Positions 36,530-47,973 of a stretch of 64,000 nt of DNA are shown one piece after another. Numbering within the stretch: the stretch's first letter is position 1; every line of letters starts with the position of its first letter. This DNA comes from Bolinopsis microptera (taxonomy: Eukaryota; Ctenophora; Tentaculata; Lobata; Bolinopsidae): positions 1,216,312-1,280,311 of the forward strand of contig NC_087084.1 of the NCBI RefSeq assembly GCF_026151205.1. The letters run 5' to 3'. The notes under the pieces were generated by a model, which ran no database searches, was not told the origin of the DNA, and saw only the letters and a list, made by a program, of their open reading frames with translations. The translations under genes and the position numbers were made by a program.

Positions 36530-36744
36530 TTTTTTCAGTCCCATGGACTGGGTTTTATTTTTGCAATGATGATTTTCATAATATATAACCTGTAATACTA
36601 TTCTGTATATATCTAATTTCGTTTTCCAAAAAAAAATTACTTATTCCCTACGATCTTTTTGCCGTCGGCAACAGTAGGGAAAAAATTGAATGTTCTACAT
36701 GCTGGTCAGCGGTGCAAATCTCGGATTACTGTGGAGTAACAAAC

Positions 36745-36851
36745 CTTATCGTCAGTCCACTTCACCACCAGCTGTTTGTCTGCTCCAGTTATTTGACAAG
36801 ATAAAACTGCTGTTTTACCTTCGTGGGAGTGTTCTTCAATGGGGTTCACCG
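36745..36851 (-). CDS. Ig first-half exon, block 2
   Basis: This 107-bp exon reads VNPIEEHSHEGKTAVLSCQI then GADKQLVVKWTDDK, with B-strand cysteine and C-strand tryptophan. It has an atttttag-like acceptor (tatttttag) and a gtttgt donor. It joins across the retroelement-filled intron to the 86-bp exon at 33347-33262. Nearly identical to 50915-51021. Confidence 0.78.
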
Positions 36852-37099
36852 CTAAAAATAAATTGCTGATAAAAACACAAAGATAGACGATGTGAATGGA
36901 AAAATATATCAAAGATGTATTAACTTAGTAGGAAATATTAGTGAATGTGAGCTTTGACCACTGGAAAGTGATTCAGAGAATTTATATTTTTAGACGAAAC
37001 TTGCAGATGATGATTCATCATGATAAATAGTTTGTCTTGACAAGCAAAACTTCCGATACTTACTGAACGTAAAAAGGGAAAAGTACTTTAAGTAATTTT

Positions 37100-37190
37100 G
37101 TAAAACTTACTGAATGTATTTAATTATAAAACTTACTGAATTTATTTAATTGTAAAACTTACTGAATTTATTTAATTGTAAAACTTACTA
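37100..37190. repeat. Tandem copies of an exon end
   Basis: The string gtaaaacttactgaat followed by ttatttaatt occurs about three times immediately left of the 37189-37354 exon. Each copy holds a duplicate of the exon's last bases and gtaag donor (minus strand), giving several possible donors. Block 3 has one copy at this place. Confidence 0.8.
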
Positions 37191-37670
37191 AATGTATTTA
37201 AGGTAACTTCAAACTCAGCAGTTTCTCCTTCAGTAACTTCTACCAAACAAGTAAAAACATCATCAATCTTAGTCAGCGTGGAATCTAGACTAAGATAGTT
37301 TACTTGATTGGAATTATCTGGAGTACCAGTCACTGCATTGTTCCCCTCTTCGTCCTGAATGAACTAATCTTAAAAGAAATAAACATTTTCATTTCTAGTT
37401 TTGAGGAAGAGTTTGTCGAACATGTGACAGGAGATACCTACAAATCTTGTAACTTTTATTTATTAAATAAATTAAATTTACTGTAAGTTTAAAAAGTCTA
37501 TGACTGACAGTTTTATCTTGTGTTTACACTAAATACCTTGAATTCCTGGTTATCGCTGCTCCGTTTCCACCAAACAACAGCTGAACTGTCCGGTCCCAGA
37601 TTAGAGACATTGCAATACAGCTGGGTGGGGGACAGGGCTTGTACCAGGACCATACTAGACGCCTCCACAT
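37189..37670 (-). CDS. Two-exon Ig domain, block 2
   Basis: Exon 37670-37537 (134 bp) reads VEASSMVLVQALSPTQLYCN then SAVVWWKRSSDNQEF. Exon 37354-37189 (166 bp) reads DEEGNNAVTGTPDNSNQVNY, then DSTLTKIDDVFTCLVEVTEG and FEVTLNTF. Combined 300 bp, phase 1 at both ends. Paralogous to 17034-17478 and 51136-52103. Reading frame is intact here. Confidence 0.8.
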
Positions 37671-37684
37671 CTGAATACATACAT

Positions 37685-37835
37685 TAGTGGTGACATGTGT
37701 CCTGGTGACACGTGACACGTGTGTCCTGGTGACACGTGACACGTGTGTCCTGGTGACACGTGACACGTGTGTCCTGGTGACACGTGACACGTGTGTCCTG
37801 GTGACACGTGTGTTTTGGTGACACGTGACAGGGAC
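37685..37835. repeat. 24-bp tandem repeat with acacgtgt palindromes
   Basis: Five to six copies of tgtcctggtgacacgtga plus cacgtg in the intron next to the 37537-37670 exon. It is an expanded version of the repeat at 17500-17575. Confidence 0.85.
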
Positions 37836-38013
37836 TCTGAAGTTTGGTTGGTGGAAGCTGATTGGTTAGTTGCTGTTACGTGTCACCTCCCCACCAGAAT
37901 TCAAATCTATACATTATGAAAAGTTGTATCTAAATTTTCAATCAATATTGATGTGCCAAAATATTCTCATGATAAGATATAGCTTTCAATAAAGTACCAT
38001 ACTGCACGCTTAC

Positions 38014-38725
38014 CATAGACATGTAGCTGTAAAGGCACTGTTGCAGCTACTGCGCGTGCTACGCTGAACTTTACTCCACATGTTAGTATATCAGACTCTG
38101 TTGTACCCGAGCTGAATGGGAAATGTGTTAGCAACTCTGTAACAGGGATTTGTTAGTATAATGTTTTACAGATTTAAATTAACTGACTCCAAGAGGTATA
38201 AAAGAGGATGCAGTGAGGTGCTGTACTAACTCTAACTAAATGAGGTAGTGTTGTTATGTTACCATAACAACACTACCATATAAGGTAGTGTTCAGTGTTG
38301 CTATGGTTATATAACCATATAAGGAAGTGTTGCTATCGTTACATGTTATGATGCAGTGAAGTGTTGTGCAAACTACACACTGCACTCACCTCTGTATTGA
38401 GAGAGCTGAGGATTGTACACTGTTCTCAGTGTTACTTGAAACCGAATATAGAGCACTGTTTGACCCTGAATAGTGAATAATCATTTTAATAATGAAATAA
38501 TTGCACAAGTCTGCTAGTCTAAAGGTCTAAGGAAGAATTAATCACAATATACGGTATTGTTGTTATAGTAACAATATAATACACATTTAAACGTGTAGCA
38601 CACACCAATTGCCCCATTGTTACTGCTAGTCCAAGTAAAAGTTCCGATAAGATCAGTTTCAGATAACTTGCAGGTAAGTGTAACAGTAGAGCCGCGGTGT
38701 ATCTCCTTATTTTGACCTTCAAACC
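38014..38725 (-). CDS. Three-exon Ig domain, block 2, with a frame problem
   Basis: Exon 38725-38606 (120 bp) reads FEGQNKEIHRGSTVTLTCKL then LIGTFTWTSSNNGAIG. Exon 38465-38390 (76 bp) reads SNSALYSVSSNTENSVQSSA. Exon 38136-38014 reads ESDILTCGVKFSVARAVA and VPLQLHVYG, but is 123 bp, against 122 in block 1: an extra A (gcaact for gcact) near its 5' end breaks the frame if the same splice site is used. The upstream intron of the first exon has been replaced by degraded array sequence starting right at the acceptor (tttgcccgattcag). Could be a pseudogene or a consensus error. Confidence 0.65.
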
Positions 38726-38726
38726 C

Positions 38727-41700
38727 TGAATCGGGCAAAGATCCGGGAAGTGATCTCTGCATGTGTAGGCAGATATATTCATTCCGCAAGAACTCTCCGT
38801 CAACTTCAAGAGATGATGTTTGTGTCCCTCCAGAATGGCTTCCCTAGACAGGATTGAACTATCAGCTGGATACAAACCATTCACAAACTTCCGTTATTCA
38901 AAAGTTTTAGTTGTTCCCTCCAAATCTTCCTTGACAATTGAACTTTTTAGCTAACTGCTCCTTACATTTCCAGCCTGTTGCTGATCTTTAAGCCAGGATA
39001 ACACAGGGAAGTTGATCAACCCTTTTTCCTTTTTATTCCATTCAACCTCTAAAAAATTTTTATAAATTTAAAACTCTCTAATTCGAAACTAGACACTGGC
39101 GTGTATTAGCACTTTTTTTATCTGTGTAATTAATTTTAAATGTCGTAAAAATTGGGAATAATCAAAAACTTATTTCAAAATAACTGTTTCTTAAAAAAAG
39201 TACCATAAACGTTAAATTGACGTGTACGATGCTGAACGGCAAAACCAATACCGCATTGTAGCATATCTTCATTTACAAGACCCTCACTTTAAAGTATGTT
39301 TGGTCCCCCAAAATGGGTTCCTTTACAATTGAAATTTTTCAGCTGGAAATGCCCCGACATTTTTCCCGGCACTGTTCGTATCTTTTCCATGATAACACAG
39401 GAAAGGGGTATCAACCCTTCTTCGCTTTTTTATTCACTGATTCAACCTCGAAAAAATTTTGATAAATTTAAAACCCTCTAATTTCGAAATTATGACAGGG
39501 TGATTTAGCACTTATTATCTGGTGGAATTTAATTTAAATGTTGGAATAAAAATTGGGAAATGAACAAAAAATTATTGCCCAAAATAACTTTAGCGTTGAA
39601 AAAGTACCATAAACGTTAAGATTGACGGTGGGATGATGGGTAATCGGGGAAAATCCAATGACTCTGCAGTGAGCTACTTCATTCACAAGACTCCTCTACT
39701 TCAAGAGTTGATGTTTGTGTCCCTCCAGAATGGGTTCCCTTGGGCAGATTGAACTTTTCAGCTGGAACTCTCCTTTATATTTGCCAGGGCCGTTCTGTTC
39801 GTTATGCCCCGGGTAACACAGGTATGGGTTTACAACCCCTTTTTCCTTCTTATTCACGATTTAAACCCCTAAAAAATTTTGATAAATTAATCCCTCTAAA
39901 ATTTTGAAATCTATGACACTGGGGATATTAGCACTTTTTTTACTGGTTGAATTTAATTTGAAATGTCTTGAATGGAAATTGAAAATCAAAACTTTTTTGC
40001 AAGATAATGTAGCGTTTTGAAAAACGTACCCAAAAATTAAATTAGGGGGATCTAGGGGTGGGAAACGGGGAAAGACCAAGGGCCGCATTGTACAGTATCT
40101 TCATTCACAAACTTCCTCTACTTCAAATTATTTTTGTGCCCTCCAATGCTCCTTGGGCAGATTGAACTTTCACTGGAACTCTCCTTACATTTCCAGTCAC
40201 GTTGCTGATCTTTAGCCATGATAACACGATAGTTTATCAACCTTCTTTCCTTTTTTATTTACTGATTCAACCTCTGAAAAAAATTTTTTATAAAATTTAA
40301 AACCCTAATTTCAAAATGACACTGCGGATAACACTTTTTTATCTTGTGAATTGAATTTGAAATTCTGTGAATGAAATTTGAATAATCAAAAACTTTTTCA
40401 AAAAATTTACTTAAAAAAATACCCTAAACTTAAATTACGGGGGTTATATCAATCGGCAAAGACCGAAGGGCTCGCATTTAGCATACTTCATTCACAAGAC
40501 TTTCCTCACTTCAAATTATTTTTTTCCCTCCAAAGGGTTCCTTACAGGGTTGAAAAATTTTCGCTGAACCTCCCGTACATTTTTCCAGTCCTGTTGCTTT
40601 CTGTTATGCCATGATAACACAATATGGTTATCAGCCCTTCTTTTGCTTCTTTTTTCACTATTCAACCTCTAAGAAAATTTAAAAATTTAAAACTCTCAAT
40701 TTCGAAAAATACATGCGGATATTAGCACTTATTTTTCTTTTAAATTTAATTTGAAATGTGGCTGAGATGGGAAAATTGGGAATGGAATCAAAAAATTATT
40801 GCAAGAAACTGTTACGTTTAAAAACTACCATAAACGTTAAATTGACGTTATTTAGTTGAATCGGGGCAAAAACCGAAGTGCCTGCTTTTTACAGATCTCA
40901 TTCACAAGACTTCCCTACTCAAAGTATGTTTTGTCCCTCCCAAACTTCCTTCAGGAAAAGAACTTTTCACGGAACTGCCCTTACAGTTTTTCCAGGTCAC
41001 TGTTCGACTGTTATGCCAGTGATAACACAGAAATGGGTTTTATCAACCCTTCTTCGCTTCTTTTTTTCCATTCAACCCTGAAGAAAATTTTGATAAAAAA
41101 ATATCCTAATTTCGAAATCATACACTGGCGGATATTACACTTATTTATCGGGGGAATTGAATTTGAAATGTCGTGGGGTGGAAATTGGGAATGAACAAAA
41201 ACTATTGCAAATAACTGTTACTTTAAAAACGTACCAAAACGTTAAGATTACGGTTACTGATGGGTGGAATCGGCAAAGATCCAATGACTCTCATTTTACA
41301 ACTTCATTACAAACTCCGTCACTTTTAAATTTATGTTTTTGGGCCCTCCAAAAGGGTTCCTTTACAGGGTTTAAAAATTTCACTGAAATTCCTTCAATTC
41401 CAGTCACTTTCTTTCTTACCCTAAACACAGATTGGTTTTATCAGAGCCCTTTTCGTTTTTTTTTCCCATTTAACCCTGAAGAAATTTTTTATAAATAAAC
41501 TCCAATTTCGAATCTAACACCTTCATTTTTTCTGGTTAATTTAAATTTAAATTGGTGGAATAAAGGAATGAACAAAAACTGTATTCAAATAACTACGTTG
41601 AAAAACTACCATAAACTTAAATTTAGGGGGATCAGTGGCGAAACGGCAAAAATCCGAAGGGTCTGCATGTGTAGCATATCTTCATTCCAAACTTTCCTCA

Positions 41701-43770
41701 CTTCAAGATTTATGTTTGTTCCCCCTGGCTTCCTTACAGATTAACTTTTCACTGAACGCTCCTTACAGTTTCCAGTCACTTTTATCGTTAGCCATATAAC
41801 ACAAAAATTTTGACAGACCCTTCTTTCCCCTTTATTTACGATTTAACCTCTGAAAAATTTTTTTAAATTAAACCCTAATTTCGAAAACTAGACACCTAAT
41901 TTGCACTTTGTTTATCTGGTGTAATTTAATTTTTTAAAATTTGGCGTAATAAATTGGAAAATCAAAAACTTTTTGCAAATAAATGTTACGTTAAAAACAA
42001 CCAAAAAGTTAAGATTACGGGGGATCTGAGTCTGGGAAACGGCAAAATCCAAGTACTCTGCATGTTAGCATTCTTCATTTACAAAACTTCCGTCTACTTC
42101 AAAATTGAAGTTTGTTCCCTCCAAATGGGTTCCTTGGGCAATTGAACTTTTCAGCCAACCTCCGTCTAGTTTGCCAGGCACTTTGCTGTATCTTTACCAG
42201 TGATAACACAAATGGTTTACAGAGCCCCTTTGCTTCTTTTTCCCGATTTAACCTCTGAAGAAAAAAAAAATTTTGATAAATTAATACCCAATTTCGAATC
42301 TAGACACTGGTGATATTTCACTTATTTATCTGGTTGAAATTAATTTTAAATTCTGTGAATGGAAATTAAGTAATCAAAAACGTATTGCAAATAACGTTAC
42401 GTTAAAAAACCATAAACGTTAAATTACGGTGTATTGAGGGGGGAATCGGGGAAAACCAAGGACTCTGCATGTTAGGGATTTCTTCATTCACAAACTTTCC
42501 CACTTCAAGAGTTTAGTTTTGTCCCTCCAAATCTTTTCCCTTTGGGCAAGAACTTTTTACGAAACCCCTTAAATTTTCCAGCCCCCTGTTGCTGTATCTG
42601 TTATGCCCGGATAAAAGATATGGTTTTACAAGCCCTTCTTCCTTCTTTATTTACTGTTAACCCCTAAAAAATTTTGATAAATTAAAACTCTCAATTTCGA
42701 AATCTATTACCTGCGTGATATTTCCTTTTTTATTTTTTGAATTAAATTTTAAAATTGGGGTAATGAAATTGAATAATCAAAAACTTATTCAAATAACTGT
42801 TAGCTAAAAACTCCCTAAACTTTAAATTGACTGGGTTTTGAGTGGGGAAACGGGCAAAGTCCGGAATGACCGCATGTTACATACTTCATTCACAAACTTT
42901 CCTTACTTCAAATTTATGTTTTGTCCCTCCAAAGGCTTCCTTAAGGTTGAAATTTTTTACTGGGAATGCTTTCCTTTCTTTTTCCAGGCACTGTTCGTTC
43001 TGTTATCCCGTAAAAAAGGGTATTTTATCAGCCCTTTTCCTTTTTTATTCACGATTCAACCTCTAAAAAATTTTTTTAAAATTAAAACTTTAAATAAATT
43101 TATTAATTTTTCTTTTACATTTTTTATCTGGGGGAATTAAAATTTAAATGGGTTCTTAATAAATTAATGATCAAAACTTTATTTTCAAAATAACTGTTTA
43201 TTAAAAAAAACCATAAACGTTTTAAATGACCGGGGGTATTTATCTGAATCCGGGCAAAAACCAAGTGACTCTGCATGTTTTTTTCAGTTTCTTCATTTTA
43301 CAATTCCTCTATTCAAAGTTTTTTTTTCCCCCGAATTTTCCCTGGACAGGTTAAAATTTTTACTGGGAAATCTCCTTAAAATTTCCAGTCATTTCTTCGT
43401 TTCCAGTTAAAAACAGGTAGGTTGCAAGCCCTTTTCCCTTCTTTAACATTTTTCCTCTAAAAAAATTTTAAAATTTAAAATTTAATTAAATCTAGAATGG
43501 CTAATTAAGCATTTTTATTTGGAATAATTTAAATTGTTTTTAAAAATTGAATGTCAAAAACTTATTCAAAAACGTTTTTCTTTGAAAAACTACCATAAAC
43601 TTAAGTTACTGGTATCTAAACTATCGGGGAAAACCGGATACTCCATTTTCATTTTCTTATTAAAACTCGTCTACTTCAAGATTGAATTTGGTTCCCTCCA
43701 GAAAAGGCTTTTTTTTGGACAATTTAATTCCTGAATTCCCGTCTATTTCCCGTCACTTTCGTATCTGTTA
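38727..43770 (-). repeat. Degraded copy of the 466-bp Ig exon array (about 13 units)
   Basis: About 13 units can be followed by the landmark cttcattcacaagacttccg, which recurs near 38790, 39270, 39678, 40101, 40487, 40900, 41305, 41682, 42075, 42484, 42886, 43290 and 43656. Spacing is about 365-425 bases rather than 466, a net loss of roughly 10-20% per unit. Every unit has different scattered one- to three-base deletions and homopolymer changes, and no exon is readable. The flanks (38.0-38.7 and from 43.77 kb) match block 1 well. This looks like unpolished long-read sequence; true decay of the array is the alternative. Open frames in this stretch on either strand are not genes. Confidence 0.85.
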
Positions 43771-43934
43771 CGAATGTTGTCTAGTTTTTGTCTAAGTGGC
43801 AATATCCCACTTGATTTATGAACTTATTTTTGCATCATGCAGGTCAATATCAAAATTGATTTCGGTACAACATTCTTTATTTTCAATTAACAAGATCACT
43901 GATGAGGTCATATATTTAAAATAATATTATTTAC

Positions 43935-44352
43935 CGTATGCATTGAGCGGGGCTGTTACTTTAACTGATGCAGACTGGGGGTATTGACTGGACTGAACTC
44001 TGCAAGTGTATGTTGTGTCTTGTGTTGTTTGTGATGCTCCTACCACTAGTGTTGCATCCTGGTTCCCATTTGTTACTGATCCTGCAATTTTAATATTATA
44101 CAGATCTTCTGTTATAAAATACCCTAAAAAATAATGTTTCTATATCAGGATTCCTATCTGAATCTCAGTAATGTTTTCTATTTTGCTCCTGAATATACAA
44201 ACCAGGAGTAACAGTAAATCCATCTCCAGTGCTGATCTCGTCTCCATTACTCTTTAACCAAGTTACAGTGAGAGCTTCAGTAACTCCTGTTATTACACAG
44301 GTTAGAGTAGCAGAGGTCCCTGAACCTACTTCTCGTCCACCCATTGTAACAT
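43935..44352 (-). CDS. Two-exon Ig domain, block 2
   Basis: Exon 44352-44203 (150 bp) reads MGGREVGSGTSATLTCVITG then ALTVTWLKSNGDEIST. Exon 44081-43935 (147 bp) reads SVTNGNQDATLVVGASQTTQ then DTTYTCRVQSSQYPQSA and VTAPLNAYG. Phase-1 symmetrical exons with canonical junctions, intact frame, paralogous to 23337-23756. It is the second domain of block 2. Confidence 0.8.
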
Positions 44353-44502
44353 CTGAAAACAGAGAATTTAACAATTGTGCTGCACGTTTAAAATAAATTC
44401 TTGAGTGGATCTTCCTAATTTACCATGTCATATTCTATTTGTCCAAACTCCAAATCATTCAAATTTGTTTTGCTTAGAAACATTGCTTCAATTGTTTGGG
44501 TC

Positions 44503-44720
44503 CTCTTAGTGGTACACATCTGGGATATCATACCATAAACATGTAGCTCTTAGTGGTACACATCTGGGATATCATACCATAAACATGTAGCTCTTAGTGG
44601 TACACATCTGGGATATCATACCATAAACATGTAGCTCTTAGTGGTACACATCTGGGATAACATACCATAAACATGTAGCTCTTAGTGGTACACATCTGGG
44701 ATAACATACCATAAACATGT
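44503..44720. repeat. 44-bp tandem repeat containing an exon end and donor
   Basis: Five copies of a 44-bp unit (ataccataaacatgtagctc plus ttagtggtacacatctggga). Each copy carries the last bases of the 44710-44865 exon (reading HVYG) and its gtatg donor on the minus strand. Block 1 has two partial copies at 23930-23980, so this amplification is copy-specific and supplies several alternative donors. Confidence 0.9.
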
Positions 44721-45264
44721 AGCTTGACAGCCTTTGTCGTTACTTCCTCTGAGTTATAGTGAACTTTACAAGTGTAGGTTTTATCAGTAGTTGGATTAGG
44801 CACTGTTAGTTCCGATCCTTGTGTGCTTGCTTCACTTTCAAAAGGTACTGCTGTTATCTTGTAGTCTGAAAATAGTAGTTTATATGGTTACATTACCATG
44901 TAAGGTATTGTTGCTATGGTTACAACTTACATTACCATTTTTCAGTGTTAAGGGCACTGCTGTTATTTTATATACTTATAGTCTGAAACAGTAGGACACA
45001 TTCTTGCATCATATTTATGAAAAGATTAGAAAAACGATATGTTATTCGAATAAGAAGCATTTTGTAGGCACGAGAGATAATTTAAAAACATACGATCTAT
45101 ATTTTATATATTATATAGATTTTATATCATCTTACCGTTTCCGTCGCTAATTTGAGAAGTTCCATCCCACCAAGAAATAGTTACTTCTACTGTGAGTTCA
45201 GTTAGACTACAAGTCAGTGTTGTTTCTGTTCCAGTCTTCACTTCCTTATCAGTTACAGTTACTC
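44710..45264 (-). CDS. First Ig domain of block 2, two exons
   Basis: Exon 45264-45136 (129 bp) reads VTVTDKEVKTGTETTLTCSL then TVEVTISWWDGTSQISDGN. Exon 44865-44710 (156 bp) reads YKITAVPFESEASTQGSELT, then TTDKTYTCKVHYNSEEVTTK and VKLHVYG. The frame is intact. Unlike block 1, no signal-peptide exon exists upstream: the homologous segment near 48.3 kb lacks it. Either this block is spliced from block 3 upstream, uses an unseen first exon, or is not expressed. Confidence 0.8.
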
Positions 45265-45380
45265 CTGTTAAATAATGAGGGTAAGTATGATCACAACAAC
45301 AAACGCTGACATTGCGTTTGTAGAGGTGGATGAGGGGTTACAAAGTTAGAATAGTAACAGAAGCCTGCATGTTATCATCA

Positions 45381-45625
45381 GTAACCATGGTAACAGTAAC
45401 CATGGTAACAGTAACCATGGTAACAGTAACCATGGTAACAGTAACCATGGTAACAGTAACCATGGTAACAGTAACCATGGTAACAGTAACCATGGTGACA
45501 GTAACCATGGTAACAGTAACCATGGTAACAGTAACCATGGTATCAGTAACCATGGTAACAGTAACCATGGTAACAGTAACCATGGTTACTGTAACCATAG
45601 TAACAGTGACCATGGTAACAGTATG
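45381..45625. repeat. 15-bp minisatellite, block 2 copy
   Basis: About 16 copies of the taaccatggtaacag unit with several variants (gtgacag, tatcag, ggttact). Homologous to 24656-24870. Confidence 0.95.
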
Positions 45626-47708
45626 GCATTGTCGAGGTTCATGCTCCTGACACCCTATCATATGTAAAATATGTTCAATATTTTTGATGTGTGTAAATAC
45701 ATTTTTATGATAGTAATATTATATTGAAGATAAATGTTGTAGTAATAGTAGTAGTCATTAAGCAGCCAGTAGCATAGCGTATAAGTAATAGAAGCAAATC
45801 AAGTCTCTTCTTTTTCTCTTCTTCCGCAGTGTGCGGTCATTCAAAAGGATACAAATCAGTTCTTTGTTAGAGAAAGGTATGTCACCCAACCTTAGCCGTT
45901 TAAATATCCCCTATTTCGGTTAAACTACTGTCAGAGAGTTTTGAAAATCAAATACTTATATTTAATTGGTGGTAAAAAATAAAGGTGAAATAAATGGCCG
46001 ATTGATGGAATATAATCAGTGACAGAAAACTGACAAATCAACAACAAAAAAAAACACAAATATATTGTTGAGGTTTAAATTTATAAGTCTAAAGCAAAAG
46101 CAAAAGCAAAAGTGCAACTCAGTTTGTGTTAACACTTCACAAACTACTCTGTATATATACGCAAAAGTTAATGACAAATGACAAACCTAATCGAGCTTAG
46201 TTGCTTATGAGTGCGTTTTAGCAATGCGAAATGTTTATTCTTTTTGAAGAATTTTACAAAGGAATTAATCTTTACGTTTGTGGAGGTAAATACAATATGA
46301 AAGTTGTAATCTAAAAATAGTTCAAATCAGACTCTTTCACATGAACTGGAAGTCCTGTTTGTTAGGATTTCAATAATCCTGATTATACCTAACTAGCAGG
46401 AACCCGTATAACCCTAAAATGGTGTCAAGACTCGAGAGACTAAAATGATTATTAATTATTTAATTCGCGTTTTTGACACACTTGGGGTCCAAATCTTGGG
46501 CTCTTTTAAAAGTTGCGTTAAAGTTGATGCCGTGTTGTCAGTAAAATTGCACGGATAAACACACATATATATATATATATATATATCGCCTCGCTTTATA
46601 TATAATAGTAAGCTAGTAACACTAGACTTACAGCGTAGTGAATATGTAAGCAATAAAGCAGCTTTAAGACTGCTTTAAGACTTTAAAAGAATACGATTAA
46701 TTAATCAAGTCTAATTAAAAAAGGCAATTAATTAGTTACCATGGTTACAGTTACTACATCAACGTAGCCAGACAATTATTGCAACTTAATAAAGCAGGTT
46801 AAATTATCAACTTGTGCTATAGTGTAATTATGTAACACTAGAGCACTAGGCACCTGGACTATCTTACACCTCATAGAACACGAGAACTAAAAAAGAAAAC
46901 ATAGTTTAAGCTGGAGCCCATCATGTTGCCATCAGCTGGTCCGCCTGGCCTGGTAAGCTGGTACTCATACAGGTACCAGGCGGACTTCACACCTGGTATC
47001 TGTTACTCACACTTCTGTCGTCTTGTGAACTTCACAAGAAGTATGTGCAACATTAGGGTTGGGGTTAGGACTTAAGACGTAATAGTGCTATCGTAATGTG
47101 GGAACCTCTATCTGACCTACTACCGTGAGTACCGTGAGGAAGTTCTGTAACCTGTTACTTAAGCCACGAACATTATCACAGATATAAATCCTAAATCCTA
47201 TACTCCTATAGTACAGGGTGTTTCAAGACTCGTGTCCAAATTTGAAATTATGATTTTTCTATTTTATGAAGGAGCAAATTAAATGAAATCGGGAATGCTT
47301 GTTAGGTAGAATAGTATTAGAGTGATAAACACGATCACCACCTATCTTATAGTATTAGACCACCTATCATAGAACATAATATTGTTCAACACAAAAGGAG
47401 ACAACTGTAAATAACCACTGAACAACTGAACAAGTAAACAGGAGTACGGTAATTATTGGTCTAATTGGTCTACTAGTGACCTTAAAGTGTGGTGCACGTG
47501 GCTACACACCAATGATCCGAGCTGCTTTAATTGTTCCTTCTCTTCATGGGTCAATATCATGTATAATTCATCACTTCATGTTCAGGTTCTATAAACAAAC
47601 ACAAACATATGCGTCAATATCTTAATCTGGCATAGAAACAATGTCCAACATTTCCATCCAAGTCCCGCTACTGTTGTTTTTACGTGTCTTTCCTAAGTCT
47701 GACTTGTA
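45626..47708. other. Duplicated segment without genes
   Basis: Matches 24871-26595 and 30363-30771 with small indels, minus the LINE. Near 47213-47310 there is about 95 bases (acagggtgtttcaagactcg onward) not found in the first copy, perhaps a remnant of another insertion. A TA-rich run is at 46564-46586. No gene is recognised. Confidence 0.8.
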
Positions 47709-47716
47709 GACTGTAT

Positions 47717-47973
47717 GGTTCTTTCGCGATAGTGTAAACGCGACAACTAGCGGTGGATGACGACAACTAGCGCTGGATAGCGACAACTAGCGCTGGATAG
47801 CGCTAGTTGTCGCCTTCCAGCGCTAGTTGTCGCTATCCAGCGCTGGTGAACGCTATCCAGCGCAAAATATAAATTTTCGATAACTAGCGCAATCCAGCGC
47901 TAGTTGTCGCCATCCAGCGCTAGTTGTCCATATCCAGCGCTAGTTGTCGCGTTCACACTATCGCAAAAGAACC
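47717..47973. mobile_element. 257-bp foldback MITE, copy 2
   Basis: Same terminal repeats (ggttct...agaacc) and agcgctggata interior as 30780-31007, but with extra internal repeat units. The left gactgtat duplication is intact at 47709-47716; the right copy has changed to gactaggtat. Because the flanks match copy 1, this is one insertion that was later duplicated with its surroundings. Confidence 0.85.

Larger units (their letters stand above)
33427..36684 (+). mobile_element. Retroelement insertion, defined by paralogous empty site
   Basis: Block 3 has an uninterrupted intron at 50849-50863 (actcaagtaataacaattga), whereas block 2 has about 3.26 kb between actcaagtaataacaa and attgaatg. The insert holds the C-terminal part of a plus-strand retroelement protein (33838-36529) and, nested in it, another LINE (34432-35740). 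Near its ends are caattttccctac (33457) and its inverse gtagggaaaaaattg (36675), and a small hairpin (ccctacgatc to gtaggg) sits just before the right end. Whether these inverted ends are part of the transposition mechanism or chance is open. It is antisense to the Ig gene. Confidence 0.82.

Noticed and set aside
39296-43734. Short plus- and minus-strand frames in the degraded array
   Set aside because: They fall in sequence with unit-specific deletions and are not shared between units, so no frame is maintained.
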